64,000 bases of DNA from Larix kaempferi (lineage: Eukaryota > Streptophyta > Pinopsida > Pinales > Pinaceae): the NCBI GenBank assembly GCA_027924585.1, contig BSBM01000050.1, positions 4,740,501 to 4,804,500 on the forward strand, given 5' to 3'. Numbering within the stretch: position 1 is the stretch's first letter; every line of letters starts with the position of its first letter. Made by a program: the position numbers and the translations under genes. Shown here one piece after another: positions 11,601 through 22,961 of this stretch. The notes beneath the pieces were generated by a model. It worked only from the letters and a program-made list of their open reading frames with translations, ran no database searches and was not told the DNA's origin.

Positions 11601-11777
11601 AAAAGATTTATCTCTTGGATGTGGATTCTCCATCTACCTATGAAATTGGTGAAGAAGCTTTCGATACAATATATGATCAAGTCGACATTCAGGAGCCTCC
11701 TATTGACCTTTCCGTCTCAGGAAGACTACCCATAGATATCTATCCATGCTTTAGCTGGAATCACCACCCCCCAAACA

Positions 11778-12221
11778 ATGCGGGTTAGGGGTTACTTCAA
11801 GAAGCTTCCTCTTACATTACTCATTGATTTTGGTAGCACTCATAACTTCATTGACCCTCGGATTGCCAAACAGGATGATTGTTTTTTCCATCCTTGCTCC
11901 AACTTTGAAGTCATGGTTACCAATGGGGGCACTTTACCTTGCAAGTGGAAGTGTCACAATGTGCATATCTCTCTGGAAGATTATAACCTGCGCTTTGACA
12001 TGTTTTCCTTGTTCTTAGGTGGATGTGATGTGGTTTTGGGCGTTCAATGGTTATGCATTCTTGGCCCCATCTTATGGGATTTTGCTAAACTTTGGATGCA
12101 GTTTTCAGTCAATGGGAAACAACACAAATTTACGGGCTTACAACTAGGGTCTCTGCGCATCATCAGTTCACATCACTTGGAAAATATCTTTAAGAAGAAT
12201 TCAAATGGTGTCATCGCTTAG
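11778..12221 (+). pseudogene. Gyp-1 protease domain
   Basis: A 147-codon frame contains LLIDFGSTHNFID, the aspartic protease active site with the usual DSG changed to DFG. Further on, VVLGVQWL matches the second conserved protease block, ending near the point where RT should begin. The active-site change and the broken upstream frame make it non-functional. Gyp-2 keeps DSG. Confidence 0.85.
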
Positions 12222-12239
12222 CTCCACTCCATTCAGATG

Positions 12240-12660
12240 CACCCATCAACGGTCTCCAATACTTCCTTGGATAGATATGCACGTATCTTTGCTGAATCTG
12301 TGGGCTTGTCTCCTTCAAGAGACCTTTCCGGTAAGAATTTAGCCGTATCTACATCTCAGAAAGAAATGATGGCTATTTTGCATGCAGTACATAAGTGACA
12401 ACCATACCTATTAGGGAATTATTTCTACATCAAGACTGATCTCCAGAGTCTGGAAAATTTCCTGGAACAATGGGTCTCCTCCCGAGCACACCTGAAATGG
12501 GTTATCCAACTCATGGGTTATGCCTATGCGATCACTTACAAGAAGGGTAAGGACAATATGGTTGCATATGCTCCTTCTCGCACATTTGATGACCCAGTTT
12601 CTCTTACAGCTATTTCTCTGCTTATTCCAAATTGGTTGCAATCTATTCAATAGGGCTATC
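12240..12660 (+). pseudogene. Gyp-1 RT start fused to RNase H remnant
   Basis: A short segment typical of the region just before gypsy RT (AEPVGLSPS-type) is followed almost directly by the RNase H signature: EMMAILHAVHKW, LLGNYFYIKTD, WVIQLMGYAYAITYKKGKDN. All RT blocks, including the YxDD site, are missing. Stops are present, for example within HAVHKW-QPYL. Gyp-2 has the same fusion point. Confidence 0.82.
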
Positions 12661-13275
12661 TCTTGTATGAACTCCATGCTTCTTCATCGACAAGGCACTT
12701 TGGGTTCCTCAAAACATATGACCGGGAACAATGTAACTTCTTTTGGTAGGGACTAAAATTGAAAATTCAACAGATGGTGGTTGACTGTGATACTTTCCAA
12801 GCCAACAAGGGTGAAACTACATTCCTTTTGGGATTGCTCGAACCCTTTCCCATCCCTACAAAGATTTGGACAACTATTTTTATGGATTTCCTAGAAGTGC
12901 TCTGGTGGTACATACCACATCTAAAAGGACACCATATGAAGAAGTCTATGGACAGGAACCACCATTTTTTCTTCCATACACCCTCAGCAGTTCCCCATTC
13001 AGGAAATTGACTCGGTTCTTCGAAATCGCGATCAGATTCTTCTCATTTTGTAGGACAATCTTCACATGGAAAGAATTTGGCTGAAACAACAAGCCAATCA
13101 ACACCGTTTTGAGTACACTTTTCATGCAGCTGATATGGTTCTTCTTCATCTTCATCCTTCCAAACAATCCTCCCTGAAACTCAACAGGCATCAGTGGCCC
13201 GGAATGCAACTCGAGGATGCTACAGGGGAACCACTCCTTCAGATTCTGCATCAATTTCCACATCTAAAGCTTTGA
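12660..13275 (+). pseudogene. Gyp-1 integrase remnant without catalytic core
   Basis: An HHCC zinc-binding segment (ends CDTFQANKGET, about 12790) leads into a short linker (LGLLEPFPIPTKIW) and then jumps at about 12890-12905 to the late part of integrase (TPYEEVYGQEP). The DDE catalytic stretch between them is absent. A second jump brings the pol terminus (GMQLEDATGEPLLQILHQFPHLKL) next to the upstream linker SSLKLN. Both jumps are shared with Gyp-2. Confidence 0.82.
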
Positions 13276-13291
13276 GGACAAATATTTTTCT

Positions 13292-13304
13292 AAGGGAGAG
13301 GGGA
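13292..13304 (+). other. Polypurine tract of Gyp-1
   Basis: AAGGGAGAGGGGA lies directly before the 3' LTR. The same tract occurs in Gyp-2. Confidence 0.92.
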
Positions 13305-13688
13305 TGTTAGGAACCTGTGTCAACCCTTCTCTTTAATTTGTTAGTATATTTTTGTTGGATGCATATGCTTTGTAAGTCGTCCCATAGTATTTGTTGATCC
13401 ATAGTTTGTATTAGCCCATGGTATTGACCCATAGTATTGGATGCATATGCTTTGTAAGTCGTTCCATAGTATTATATGTCCCATGGTATTGACCCATAGT
13501 ATTGGGTATAGAATTAGTATATAAGTGTGTTTTGAGGCCAATGAAGGTACCATGACATTATTTGTATTGAGCTTGCTCAAAGGAGGTTTCCCCCTCGAAG
13601 TGGCCTACGATCAATAAAGCGATTATGAGTTATGTTATTTCTTCTATCTTGTGTGTTTTCATTAATTAATTATTGCAGGTTCTTCTAA
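13305..13688 (+). repeat. Gyp-1 3' LTR
   Basis: 384 bp, TGTTAGGAACC start, TATATAAG at 13518-13525 and AATAAA at 13613-13618. It is followed by the TTGGA duplication. The final CA is mutated to AA. Confidence 0.92.
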
Positions 13689-13693
13689 TTGGA

Positions 13694-15244
13694 TGGATGA
13701 GTGCATAACAGAGATAGATATCCAAGGGTACACCAATATTGCTCACCTTGATAGAATATTTTTTAACAATTCATTCATTGGTAAATCTTGTGAGCAAGAA
13801 GGGTAATCCAAAATGCATGTTCTTTGTAAGAGGACTATCCTAGAGGAAGTTGGCTAAGTGCTAGATGTGCATAAGGAGGATCATGGGATGCCCTTATGGG
13901 AGCAATATTTGAATTTGTAGGAGCTATTTAGATTCACTCCACTTGGACCAGCCAACAAAGATGTTGATCCATCCATGGATGGGGTGGACAAATACATATC
14001 ATAGATGGATGCACATGGAAGTAAGATTTTTGTTTACACTAGTAGAAAGTTAAATGATACCTCTCTTACTTTCCTATCTCATGATCAACAACAGAGGAAT
14101 ATACTATCACCATCTGATGCATACATCATTCATATCAACAAAGGTGTTCATTCATTCATATATTGGGTGGATAGATGCACCACTGAGATGAATAATTTGG
14201 GAGGTAAATGTTCCTCTTGTTTCTGCAATGAAATCTTTATTGTGCCTAACATTATTTTGGCAAGTGAGTAGCAACAAAGACATATTTTGTATCCATTAGA
14301 TATCTCCATTCTTCATGAATCCATGGATTGGTTGAGGAACTACATGGAATATTTCGAATCACCATGTAAGAGAAGTTCAATTTGCACTTATGGCATGTTG
14401 AAGACATCGTTGCATACAAGAAATCATATGGCACGAGGAGATCCAAACTTTGTTGGATCTAATAGAAAATATTTTCACAGGCATTGGAAGTGTTGAACTT
14501 TCAATCTGGTTGTGGGATCCTGGAATTCCTCAGAATGATGGATTGTTTCAGATGTTAGTGATGGATGAGGGAGTGCAACACAGACTATGGTATCCTGGTG
14601 TTGTTTGGTGTGGATGTATTAGACACTTTGCATTTCTCAGACTCAATTGGAACACTGAAATCATTCTTGGTCTCATCTATTTCAGCTGGAGATTTCATAT
14701 AGTATTATGGGGGATAGAGACAAATATCATTAGGAATGAGATTCAGAAGGTCAAGTACCTCCCCAAAATTGATCTCCACCTTAATCCTCGTCATCAAATT
14801 AGTATGGATGAAGAAATTTTTCAAGAGACATCTCCTTGTGTCCAATGTACCTACATGGGACTTTCATACATGAGCATTGATTTGGATGATGCACCTTTGA
14901 CTTCACCTTCCTACATGAGCATAAAATACATCAAGAATCGTGTTAAGCTTGTGTTGGTTTTATTTGATTACATTTTGGTTCATGTTAGTATGTTTGAGAA
15001 GTACATTCTTGATTTGGAATATATGTCATGTACTTGGGTAGAGAAATCATTGCATATCAAATTGTTCAAACACAAAATTGGAAGGATAGAGATATTGCAT
15101 TTTGATCCTATGATTGGACATGGAAGGATGGTGCACCATGTAGAGGAACCATTCATTTCATAACACATGTGGCTTCCCAAGTAAGGAAAGGAGTCACCTA
15201 TGGGGATGGGAATCTTCAAATAGTTCTCAAAAGGATAAAGAAAG
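13694..15244 (+). pseudogene. Long-B internal region after Gyp-1, unrecognised coding remnants
   Basis: The first ORF resumes at 13694 and ends at 13806. Then come open stretches, the longest at 14450-15163 (237 codons) with others at 14005-14271 and 14287-14496. I recognise no RT, RNase H or integrase motif in any frame. The 14450 frame is rich in aromatic and hydrophobic residues and repeats a YMSI-type phrase twice. A purine-rich stretch (AAAAGGATAAAGAAAG) at 15229-15244 precedes the 3' LTR. Confidence 0.45.
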
Positions 15245-17217
15245 TGTTACATCAATGTTTTAATCTTACCCTATCAGGTTGTGCTCCACTATGTGTGCCA
15301 TGGATGGCACATTTAATTTTTAAGACTTAGGATAGTGTGCCATGATTATTTTTGTATTTATTTTTATTATTTATTAATTACTTGTTGAGTAATGTGACTA
15401 GGTTTCTAAGGAGGGTGCACAAGTGGTATTGTGGACCTATGAGTTGTAATCTATAATGGAAATTATAAGAAAAATCAGAAAAATCCACAAAATCACCAAA
15501 AAGATAGAAAGTAGCACAAAAGAAGCTAGTCCAGAAAAGCAAAAAGCAGGCAGGAAAAGCAAGAAAGTCCATAAATCAGAAATAAGTAGAAATGTAGGAA
15601 AAAACGTAGGAAAAGTAGAGAAAAGCTAGGAAAAGCAGGATGTTTCCAAAAGCAGGAAAAGCAACTCAAAGAGGAAAGGAAACACAGAAAGGATAAAACA
15701 AGCAAAAGAAAAATTGATAAAAACAGTCAAGGAGGGTGCATGAGTAAGGAATGATACCAAATTCAATGTATCCATATGGCCAATTAACTTTTAAAAATAG
15801 ATGAATGCACCACTCTCACATCTTTTGCTCATTTTGATATTTGTTTTGAGAGATTGCTCTTAGAGGCTTGGGAGATATGCCCCTAGCCTGCTTTGGGTGA
15901 TGTTCCCCATTGCAAAATTGTTCCAGTCAAAGACATAGTGTCAATAAAACCATTAGATTCTAAAGTAGCAGATCTGATCCAGTGGTTGGTGTTCTTGTTG
16001 TGTGGTTCAACCCCTTCATTCAATGGAAACAATGTTAAAGGGCCCAAATGGAGGTTCTGGTTTTGGAATTTATGAGAAATTATGGGTTGTTATACCCACG
16101 CCATTTCATTTTTAGGGTCATTTATAGTAAGAAACACCTTTTTTCTTGTTGAAAAAAGTGTCCAGATGACCAAGATACAACCATTTTCACCAGAGGCAAG
16201 GTTTTAGTGTTGAGGAGTGCACCTGTGCAACTCTATCTTTGTATTTATGGATTTTCGAGCTATGTAAGAGCCCTTGTGAGTTCTATCAGATGTTTTTGAT
16301 CCATACATGAGAAAACAATATGTTATTCTTCTTTATATGGATTTGATCCAATGGTTGTATCTCTTCTTTTCTTACTTCCATTGAAGATTCTTGCTCTTAT
16401 TTGTCAAAATCATTGAAGATTGAGTATTGTATGTAAGTTTGGATCATAGAGACTTTCAATTTATGATTTATCAGTTTAATAGAGATTGATTCTATACAAT
16501 AATATGTATTTGATTTCAATTAATAGTTTTGAGAACAAACCTGAATAATTACTAATTTGTTTGTATCTTCATTTTTCAAGGCTTATTCTATGTGCTTCAA
16601 AAACTGACTAGTTTTTCAGTAGTTGTCATAAAATACATTCTATGAGATATTTGGTATTTTTGTAAGATGATACAATCCATGAGACCCTGATAAATACATC
16701 CACATTCTTAAGTCTTATTTTTGTGACCCTCTGGATGTGTTTGGAGTCTTTTGGAAATAGATTAGTCAGCCAATCCAAAGTAGCACCCTTGCTATAGTTT
16801 CCTACAAAACCTATCAATTCGATTATAAACCTCTGTAATATTTCTATAGAAGTTTGGGGGATAATCCTTTTAGTACACCTCGGGTATGATTACCTTCAAT
16901 TACCACCAAAATACTTGGGTTTCCACATAATTCCTTTGGGAATGTGCATTGATAGCCTTGGTTTTTCCAAGGAAATCCTCCTAGTCATGAAACACCCATA
17001 AACGTGCCATTTCAAGGTATTTTACTATTTCCCATATGATGTAAATACTTAGCAGGTCCTAAACTATATCTGAGGAGAATTTAGGAAGAGTCTGAAGTGG
17101 TTTAAAATTTTCTTCTTGATTTTTTGTCAAAATAGCTAGTTTTGGTTCCTACTAATCTATTGTGTGTTTCATTTGCAATAATTTTGATTTAATGTGCCAT
17201 TTATCAAATCTGGTACA
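15245..17217 (+). repeat. Long-B 3' LTR
   Basis: It begins TGTTA after the purine tract and ends TGGTACA, aligning with 5555-7582. The purine-rich GAAAAGCAGG block is shorter here (about 15530-15700), and the TATA motif is mutated to TTTAAAAA. It holds no gene. The start position carries some doubt, as noted for the 5' copy. Confidence 0.75.
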
Positions 17218-17657
17218 TTACATAAACCCATAGAGACTGGATGGGATAGGGAATTGGTCAAATGATAACTTAGTAAGGGACATGATAACCTTCTTCCCAT
17301 CCTAACAAATTTCCAAGTGCTTCTATGGACTTGCTCCAACATTTGATGATCATCATGAGAAATTATTTACTAGGCAATTATTACTTTCCCAATATCCTCC
17401 ACTAATCTTCTTTATGTTTAATGAAGCTTTCCACACCTTGGATAAGATTTATATGATGCCATTTCATCCTCTCCAACCTTGCTTAGGATTCCTTAGTTTA
17501 CTTAGATTAATTTGCCTTCAATAATTTATTTCCATGTGGTGTTATGCAAACTTAGGAAAAGCCTTAATTCCCAACTTATTGATGATTTTCACTAGGTCCC
17601 ATGGGAATATAATGGGCTAGTGACTTTACCAAGGTGCTAATGGGATGGTAACATGAA
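17218..17657 (-). repeat. Long-A 5' LTR, outer part
   Basis: Bases 17248-17657 match 1-412. On the minus strand the LTR would open with CATGTTACCATCCC near 17657. It abuts the end of Long-B exactly, as expected if Long-B jumped into this LTR. The right flank cannot be tested for a target duplication because the other end of Long-A is outside the window. Confidence 0.68.
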
Positions 17658-17669
17658 ATGTGTTGTCTT

Positions 17670-18030
17670 AACGTCCAAAAAGAGATGTTTTAAGAGTAGA
17701 TGTCATGTTGGTTCAATGTATGAAAAGAGACATTTGCAATGTAGATTTGACATCAGCTAGACGTCCGAATAGAGACGTTGATAGTGTAAATTTCATGTTG
17801 GTTTAACATCGAAAAAGAGATGTTGAAGGAATAGCTCTTAGATCAGTATAATGTTCTAAAAGAGACATTTGCAATGTAGATTTGACACCAGATTAATGTC
17901 TAAAATGAGACGTTCATAGATTAAAGTTTATGTCAGTATAATGTCCAAAATGAGACATTTTGTGGAGTAGATGTCACATTAGATTAGCGTCTGAAAAGAG
18001 ACATCTACAATTTATGCTACTGATGAAACA
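17670..18030. repeat. 45-bp tandem array, eight copies, with short inverted arms
   Basis: Units start at 17670, 17715, 17760, 17805, 17850, 17895, 17940 and 17986, an almost perfect 45-nt period. Each opens with A-AYRT, about ten A/G-rich bases, then AYRT-T, so it contains a short inverted repeat (for example AATGTCCAAAATGAGACATT). The second half of the unit is T-rich and more variable. No coding frame accompanies it. Confidence 0.88.
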
Positions 18031-18274
18031 TTTATGGTATCAACTTTCAATCCACACCACTTGAATGTCGTATGAGCGTCTAATAACCCACATTTATATA
18101 TGAATTTATAAAAGAAAAATGTAGAGATTGTGATTGGATTCTCATCCACAGTAAATTTGCTCGAGTCGTTTATATAATTTGTTGGTTGAATAAAGGTTGG
18201 ATTTAACCAACGATTTAGGCATGACTAGATTTCTCCCTTCAATTTGGTCTAAGGTACGTTGTTTATCGAGAGGT

Positions 18275-18430
18275 GGTGCTACATGAGTTTACAAATTTTG
18301 ATTGGGAAAGTAATGATATTTAAAGAGGAGAATTTCAAGGTGTTTCTTTAGTTTGGGTTCAAGTATGGTTTCATGGTTTAGCAAGAAGAAAGATTCACTA
18401 GCACTTAGTATCGTAGAAGTAGAGCACATG
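18275..18430 (+). pseudogene. Copia RNase H fragment
   Basis: A broken frame gives VSWFSKKKDSLALSIVEVEH, matching the ISW-SRKQ-VALS-AEAEY block at the end of copia RNase H. Just before it, DW-S and a C-FSLG-like stretch match the upstream block with a frameshift. It is a 150-bp scrap with no LTR nearby. Confidence 0.65.
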
Positions 18431-18439
18431 TAATTACCA

Positions 18440-19345
18440 AACACCATTTCAATCAATCAATCTGCTTAGGCAGAAAACTCCTTGATGATTACATAGCCAA
18501 TCCTCCCACAATCCAACTTCTACAATATCTTATAGATGGCAATAAGGGATGGACTTGGATAGTAAAAAATGGCATCATCCTCTTCAAAAACATTATATAT
18601 CTATGACATGCACCTTCTCTCATTTAGAATTCACTTGATCATGGGAATGCATCACCCTATACATGGTATGTGGAATTCCAAAAAAACAATAAGAATATTT
18701 CTTCCAACCTTTTTTGGCACATAATGAGGTCTGAAACTAAGAAGTTTATAGTAGAATGTGAGACTTGTGAACTCAACAAGTTGGAAATGATCCCTTATCC
18801 TACTCTTCTCCAACCTAATTCCATCCCAAAATTAGATGTGATAAGAAGTATCTATGGAATTCATCATAGGCTTGATAAAATCATAACATGAGGATGTTGT
18901 TTTGAGGTAGTTGATCATTTAAGTATGCCCATTTCAACCCTATGAATACAAAGCTTACAAAATTTGAAATTGTTGGTGTATTCTTCAAGCATGAACTTTA
19001 AGCTACATGGACTCTAGGACTACATCATTAGCAATAGGGATCCCAAGTTTGTAAGTCACTTCTAGAAGTATTTTTTCAAAGTGACAAGAATCACTTTAAA
19101 TATGAGCATTGACTACTACCCTCAAATGGACAATCAAATGTAATTAATAAGTTCCTTGAGGGGCATTTTTGAATGTACACGATGCAAAAAAACTAAATGG
19201 ATATGATGGTTTAATGTTGCTTAATATTGGTACAATGTTACTTATCACTATGCAACCAAAATTACCCCCTTTAATACATTATATGGTTATGAACCCCCAT
19301 ATCCAAAGGAATTGGTTAACAAAATGTTAAAATCTTGTAGTAGCT
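18440..19345 (+). pseudogene. Gypsy integrase fragment
   Basis: The frame at 18670-18891 carries FWHIMRSETKKFIVECETC, the second half of the HHCC zinc domain. Downstream in shifting frames are VVDHLS-YAHFNPM (first catalytic D), RDPKFVSHF (second D block) and TPFNTLYGYEPP near 19310. It therefore spans the zinc domain to the end of the catalytic core, interrupted by stops and shifts. No LTR can be paired with it. Orientation is plus, unlike the neighbouring Tat-1. Confidence 0.78.
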
Positions 19346-19410
19346 AACACTCTTCACATCTCGATGATGATGAATTCATGCTTTCATTCTCAAGTGTTGA
19401 CTTAATGATT

Positions 19411-20017
19411 TGTTGACACGTGGAAAAATCCTTGCGTTGATAATAGGGTTTCTCCCCAATGAAAAGTACCAAATAGATTATTCACTGTTTGGAATAGGGA
19501 ACCCATCCGGTTTACAATTTGGATACAGTAATATATATTATTATGGTGATTTTATTAGTAATGACCTGATCCACTGTTTTGGGTTTTATTATTTTATATG
19601 CAAATGCAGAGTTCTAATTGCCTATACTTGTTTTATGGGTAAAAAGAGGCCTCACAAAGTGATGCACGGGTTCTTACCTCTCATCTTACCATCCCTTTGC
19701 TATCTGTCAACCAATAAAATTCCCTAATTAAATGCAAGATTATAATCTAAATAACCTATCCTTGCAAGGAGCATAATTTTAAAAGAGAGTAATGACTGCA
19801 AACTGCTTAATACAATCCTAGAAGATAACTACTGAAAGAAATGTATTTAACAATCACAAAATAAAATTAACACAAAGATAGATTTGGTATTGACATTAAT
19901 TTCACTCATTACTCATAAATACATAGAGAGATGCATTTCATATTCATAAACAATGAGATAATTCACAAACCATTAGACTAATCCAATGGAAAAAGGAAAG
20001 ATATCACTGCATATTGA
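19411..20017 (-). repeat. Tat-1 3' LTR, outer part
   Basis: It begins TGTTGACA on the plus strand (TGTCAACA end on the sense strand) and aligns with 29913-30530. It is cut at 20017 by Gyp-2. The 19410-19727 frame within it is not conserved and is not a gene. Confidence 0.78.
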
Positions 20018-20422
20018 TGTGAAGAACCTCCAATAATTAATTAATGAAAACACACGAGATAGAAAAAATAACATAACTCAGAATCAATTTTATATTGATC
20101 ATAGGCAACTTCGAGGGGGCAACCTCATTTGAGCAAGCTCAATACAAATAACTTCACGTTGCCTTCATTGGTCTCAACACAAACTTATATACTAATTCTA
20201 GGCGCCAATACCATGGGTCAAAACCATGTGTCAATACAAACCATGGGCCAATACAAAATATGGATAAAAAATTACTACGTGATGACTTACAAAGCATATG
20301 CATCCAAAAACAATAATACAAACTATGGATCAACAAATACTACGGGACGACTTACAAAGCATATGCATCCAACAACAATATACTAACAAAGTAAATAGAA
20401 GGGTTGACATGGGTTCCTAACA
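20018..20422 (-). repeat. Gyp-2 3' LTR
   Basis: 405 bp, bounded by TGTGAAGAACC on the left and GGTTCCTAACA on the right (plus strand). It pairs with 23939-24343. The purine tract (AAGGGAGAGGGGA on the sense strand) occupies 20423-20435. Confidence 0.93.
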
Positions 20423-20451
20423 TCCCCTCTCCCTTAAGAAAAGCTTTGTCC

Positions 20452-21492
20452 TCAAAGCTTTAGATGTGGAAATTGATGCAGAATCTGAAGGAGTGGTTCC
20501 CCTGTAGCATCCTCGGGTTGCATTCCAGCCCATTGACGTCTTTTGAGTTTCAGGGAGGATTGCTTGGAAGGCTGTAGACGAAGAAGGACAATATCAACTG
20601 CATGAAAAGTGCGCTTAGAATGGTTTTGATCTGCTTGTTGTTTCAGTTGAATTATTGCCATGTGAAGATTGTCTTGGAGAATGAGGAGAATCTGATCGCG
20701 ATTTCGAAGAACTGAGTCAATTGCATGAACCGGGAAGTTGTTGAGCATGTATGGAAGAAGAACTAGCGGTTCCTGTCCATAAAATACTTCATATGGTGTC
20801 CTTTTATATGTGGTATTGTACCACTGGAGCACTTCTAGGAAATACATAAAAATAGATGTCCACATCTGTGTAGGGATGGGAAAGGGTTCGAGCAGTCCTA
20901 AAAGGAGTGTCGTTTCACCCTTGTTGACCTGGTAAGTATCACAGTTAGCCACCACCTGTTGAAATGTCATTTTCAGTCCATTCCAAAAGAAGTTACATTG
21001 TTCCCGGTCATACATTTTGAGGAACCCATAGTGCCCTGCTAAGGAAGAAGCATGGAATTCAAAGAAGAGATAGCCCTGTTGAACAGATTGCAACCAATTT
21101 GGAACAAGCAGAGAAATAACTGTAAGAGAAACTGGGTCATCAAATGTGCGAGAAGGAGCATTTGTCACCATATTGTCCTTACCCTTCTTGTAAGTGATCG
21201 CATAGGAATAACCCATGAGTTGGACAACCCATTTCAGGTGTGTTAGGGAGGAGACCCATTGTTCCAGGAAATTTTCTAGACTCGGGAGATCAGTCTTGAT
21301 GCAGAAATAATTCCCTAATAGGTATGGATGCCACTTCTGTATTGCATGCAAAATAGCCATCATTTCTTGCTGAAATGTAGATGCGGCTAAATTCATACTG
21401 GAAATGTCTCCTGAAGGTGACAAGCCCACTGGTTCAGCAAGGACACCTGCATATCTATCCAAGGAGTTAGGGGAGACCGTTGATGGGTGCAT
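20452..21492 (-). pseudogene. Gyp-2 RNase H and truncated integrase
   Basis: A 346-codon uninterrupted frame. In order: the segment before RT (AEPVGLSPSGD), a direct jump to RNase H (EMMAILHAIQKWHPYLLG, FLEQWVSSLTHLKWV, YKKGKDN), the HHCC zinc finger (FHASSLAGHYGFL to CDTYQVNKGET) and LEPFPIPTQMW. It then jumps to the late integrase (TPYEVFYGQEP, ILLILQDNLHMA) and finally to the pol terminus ATGEPLLQILHQFPHLKL. RT and the integrase catalytic triad are absent. The frame stays open although it cannot encode a working polymerase or integrase. A frameshift near 21500 separates it from gag-protease. Confidence 0.88.
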
Positions 21493-22961
21493 CTAAATGG
21501 AATGGAGTTGAGCGATGACACCATGTGAATTCTTCTTAAGGATCTTTTCCAGGAAGAATTGATGATGCGGAGAGACCCTTCTTGTAAGACCTTAAATTTG
21601 TGTCGTTTCCCATTGACTGAAAACTGCATCCAAAGTTCAGCAAAATCCCATAAGATGGGGCCAAGTGTGCGTAACCATTGAATGCCCAAAACCACTTCAC
21701 ACCCACCTAGGGACAAGGAAAACATGTCAGAGCGCAAGTTATAATATTCCAGAGAGATACACACATTGTGACACTTCCTCTTGCAAGGTAAGGTGCCCCC
21801 ATTGGAAACCATGACTTCAAAGTTGGAGCAAGGATGGACAAAACAATCAGCATGTTTGGCGATATTAGGGTCAATGAAGTTATGAGTGCTACCAGAATCA
21901 ATGAGTATTGTAAGATGAAGCTTCTTGAAGTAACCCCTGACCTGCATTGTTTGGGGGGTGGTGACACCAGATAAAGCATGGAGAGATATCTCTGGCTGTT
22001 CATCCTGAGATGGGGGGTCAATAGGTGGCTCCTGAATGTCGACTTGATAATCCATTGTATCTGGAGCTTCTTCACCAATTTTAGAGGCAAGTGGAGAATC
22101 CATATCCAAGAGATAGAGATTTTTTTGAACACATTTATGTCCCCAAGTGAATTTCTCATCACAATTATAACAAAGCCCTTTTTCTTTGCCTGCCTGCATC
22201 TCTGTTTTAGACAAATGCTTGATAGGAGTTTGTCGAGGAGCTAGCGGTATGGGAGATCGTTGAGAACCCATATTTCGGAAGGGAACAAAAGAGAGTTTGG
22301 AGCGTTGTTGGGCTGCAAGCTTGTCTTCTGCCAACTTAGCCAACCCTAGGACTTCCATCATTGTGTTGGGATAGAACATTTTAACCTCTGACCGGATTTC
22401 ATCCTTAAGACCACTAATAAAACAACTCATGTAGAATTCATCAGACAATCCTTATGTGTGATTGGCTAGTTTCTCAAATTCTGTCTGATACTCTCTCATA
22501 GTGCCACTTTGACGAAGTTTAGTGAGTGCTCCTGTGAAGTCATCAAAAGCACTAGGACCAAATCGTTGCAAAATGAGTTGGAAAAAATCTATCCATTTTG
22601 GCTCATCATGAGCCTTGATGTACCAACGGTACCATTGATGGGCTTCCTGTTCCAAATGAAAGTATGCAAGTGGACCTTTTTGGACATCAAAAGTATTATG
22701 CAGACTGAAATACTGATTTGCACGATAGATCCATCCAGTCGGATCAGTACCGTTGAAGTGAGGAAATTCAAGCTTCGGACCACGGAAATTGTTGGAAAAA
22801 GAGAACCCATTGGCTGCAGAAGATTCTTGTTGTCGGTTATTGTTCATGGCTGAATGCTAAAGATGGAGGCTGGTAAATTTTTCATCCAGATCTTGGAGTT
22901 TGGTTTGGATGGCTGCAAGTGCTTCCTCCATGTTTTTTGCTCCTGCGTGGGTGACAACCAT
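21393..22961 (-). pseudogene. Gyp-2 gag-protease
   Basis: It opens at the ATG at 22961 (MVVTHAGAKNMEEALAAIQ) and runs in one frame with only two stops (about 22858 and 22449) to about 21500. The capsid part includes FNGTDPTGWIYRANQYF, LILQRFGPSAFDDF and YQTEFEKLANH. The zinc knuckle is CYNCDEKFTWGHKC, near 22165. The protease active site ILIDSGSTHNFID (about 21876-21912) is intact, followed by GGCEVVLGIQWL. Without the two stops this would be a full Gag-protease. Gag could have been packaged by a helper element. Confidence 0.9.

Larger units (their letters stand above)
9203..13688 (+). mobile_element. Gyp-1: deleted Ty3/gypsy retrotransposon
   Basis: The element has two 384-bp LTRs, an initiator-Met primer site, a long leader, gag-protease, then RNase H and integrase remnants, and a purine tract. 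It is flanked by a perfect 5-bp duplication, TTGGA (9198-9202 and 13689-13693). RT is absent, and the integrase lacks its catalytic core. The same junctions occur in Gyp-2, so the deletions predate both insertions. By hand I count about 31 differences between the LTRs (about 8%). Confidence 0.93.
5555..17217 (+). mobile_element. Long-B: LTR retrotransposon nested in Long-A
   Basis: Two direct repeats of about 2 kb (5555-7582 and 15245-17217) flank an internal region that opens with an initiator-Met primer site and ends with a purine tract. It sits in the 5' LTR of Long-A. The flanks TTAAT (5550-5554) and TTACA (17218-17222) agree at three of five bases, a plausible decayed target duplication. 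The internal region encodes a gag-like frame but no RT, RNase H or integrase that I can find, so it looks non-autonomous. Gyp-1 is inserted in that frame. Confidence 0.75.

Noticed and set aside
17670-18030. Regular repeats that could be read as a CRISPR-like array
   Set aside because: The units are directly tandem with no unique spacers of constant size, in plant repeat DNA. It is a satellite-type array.
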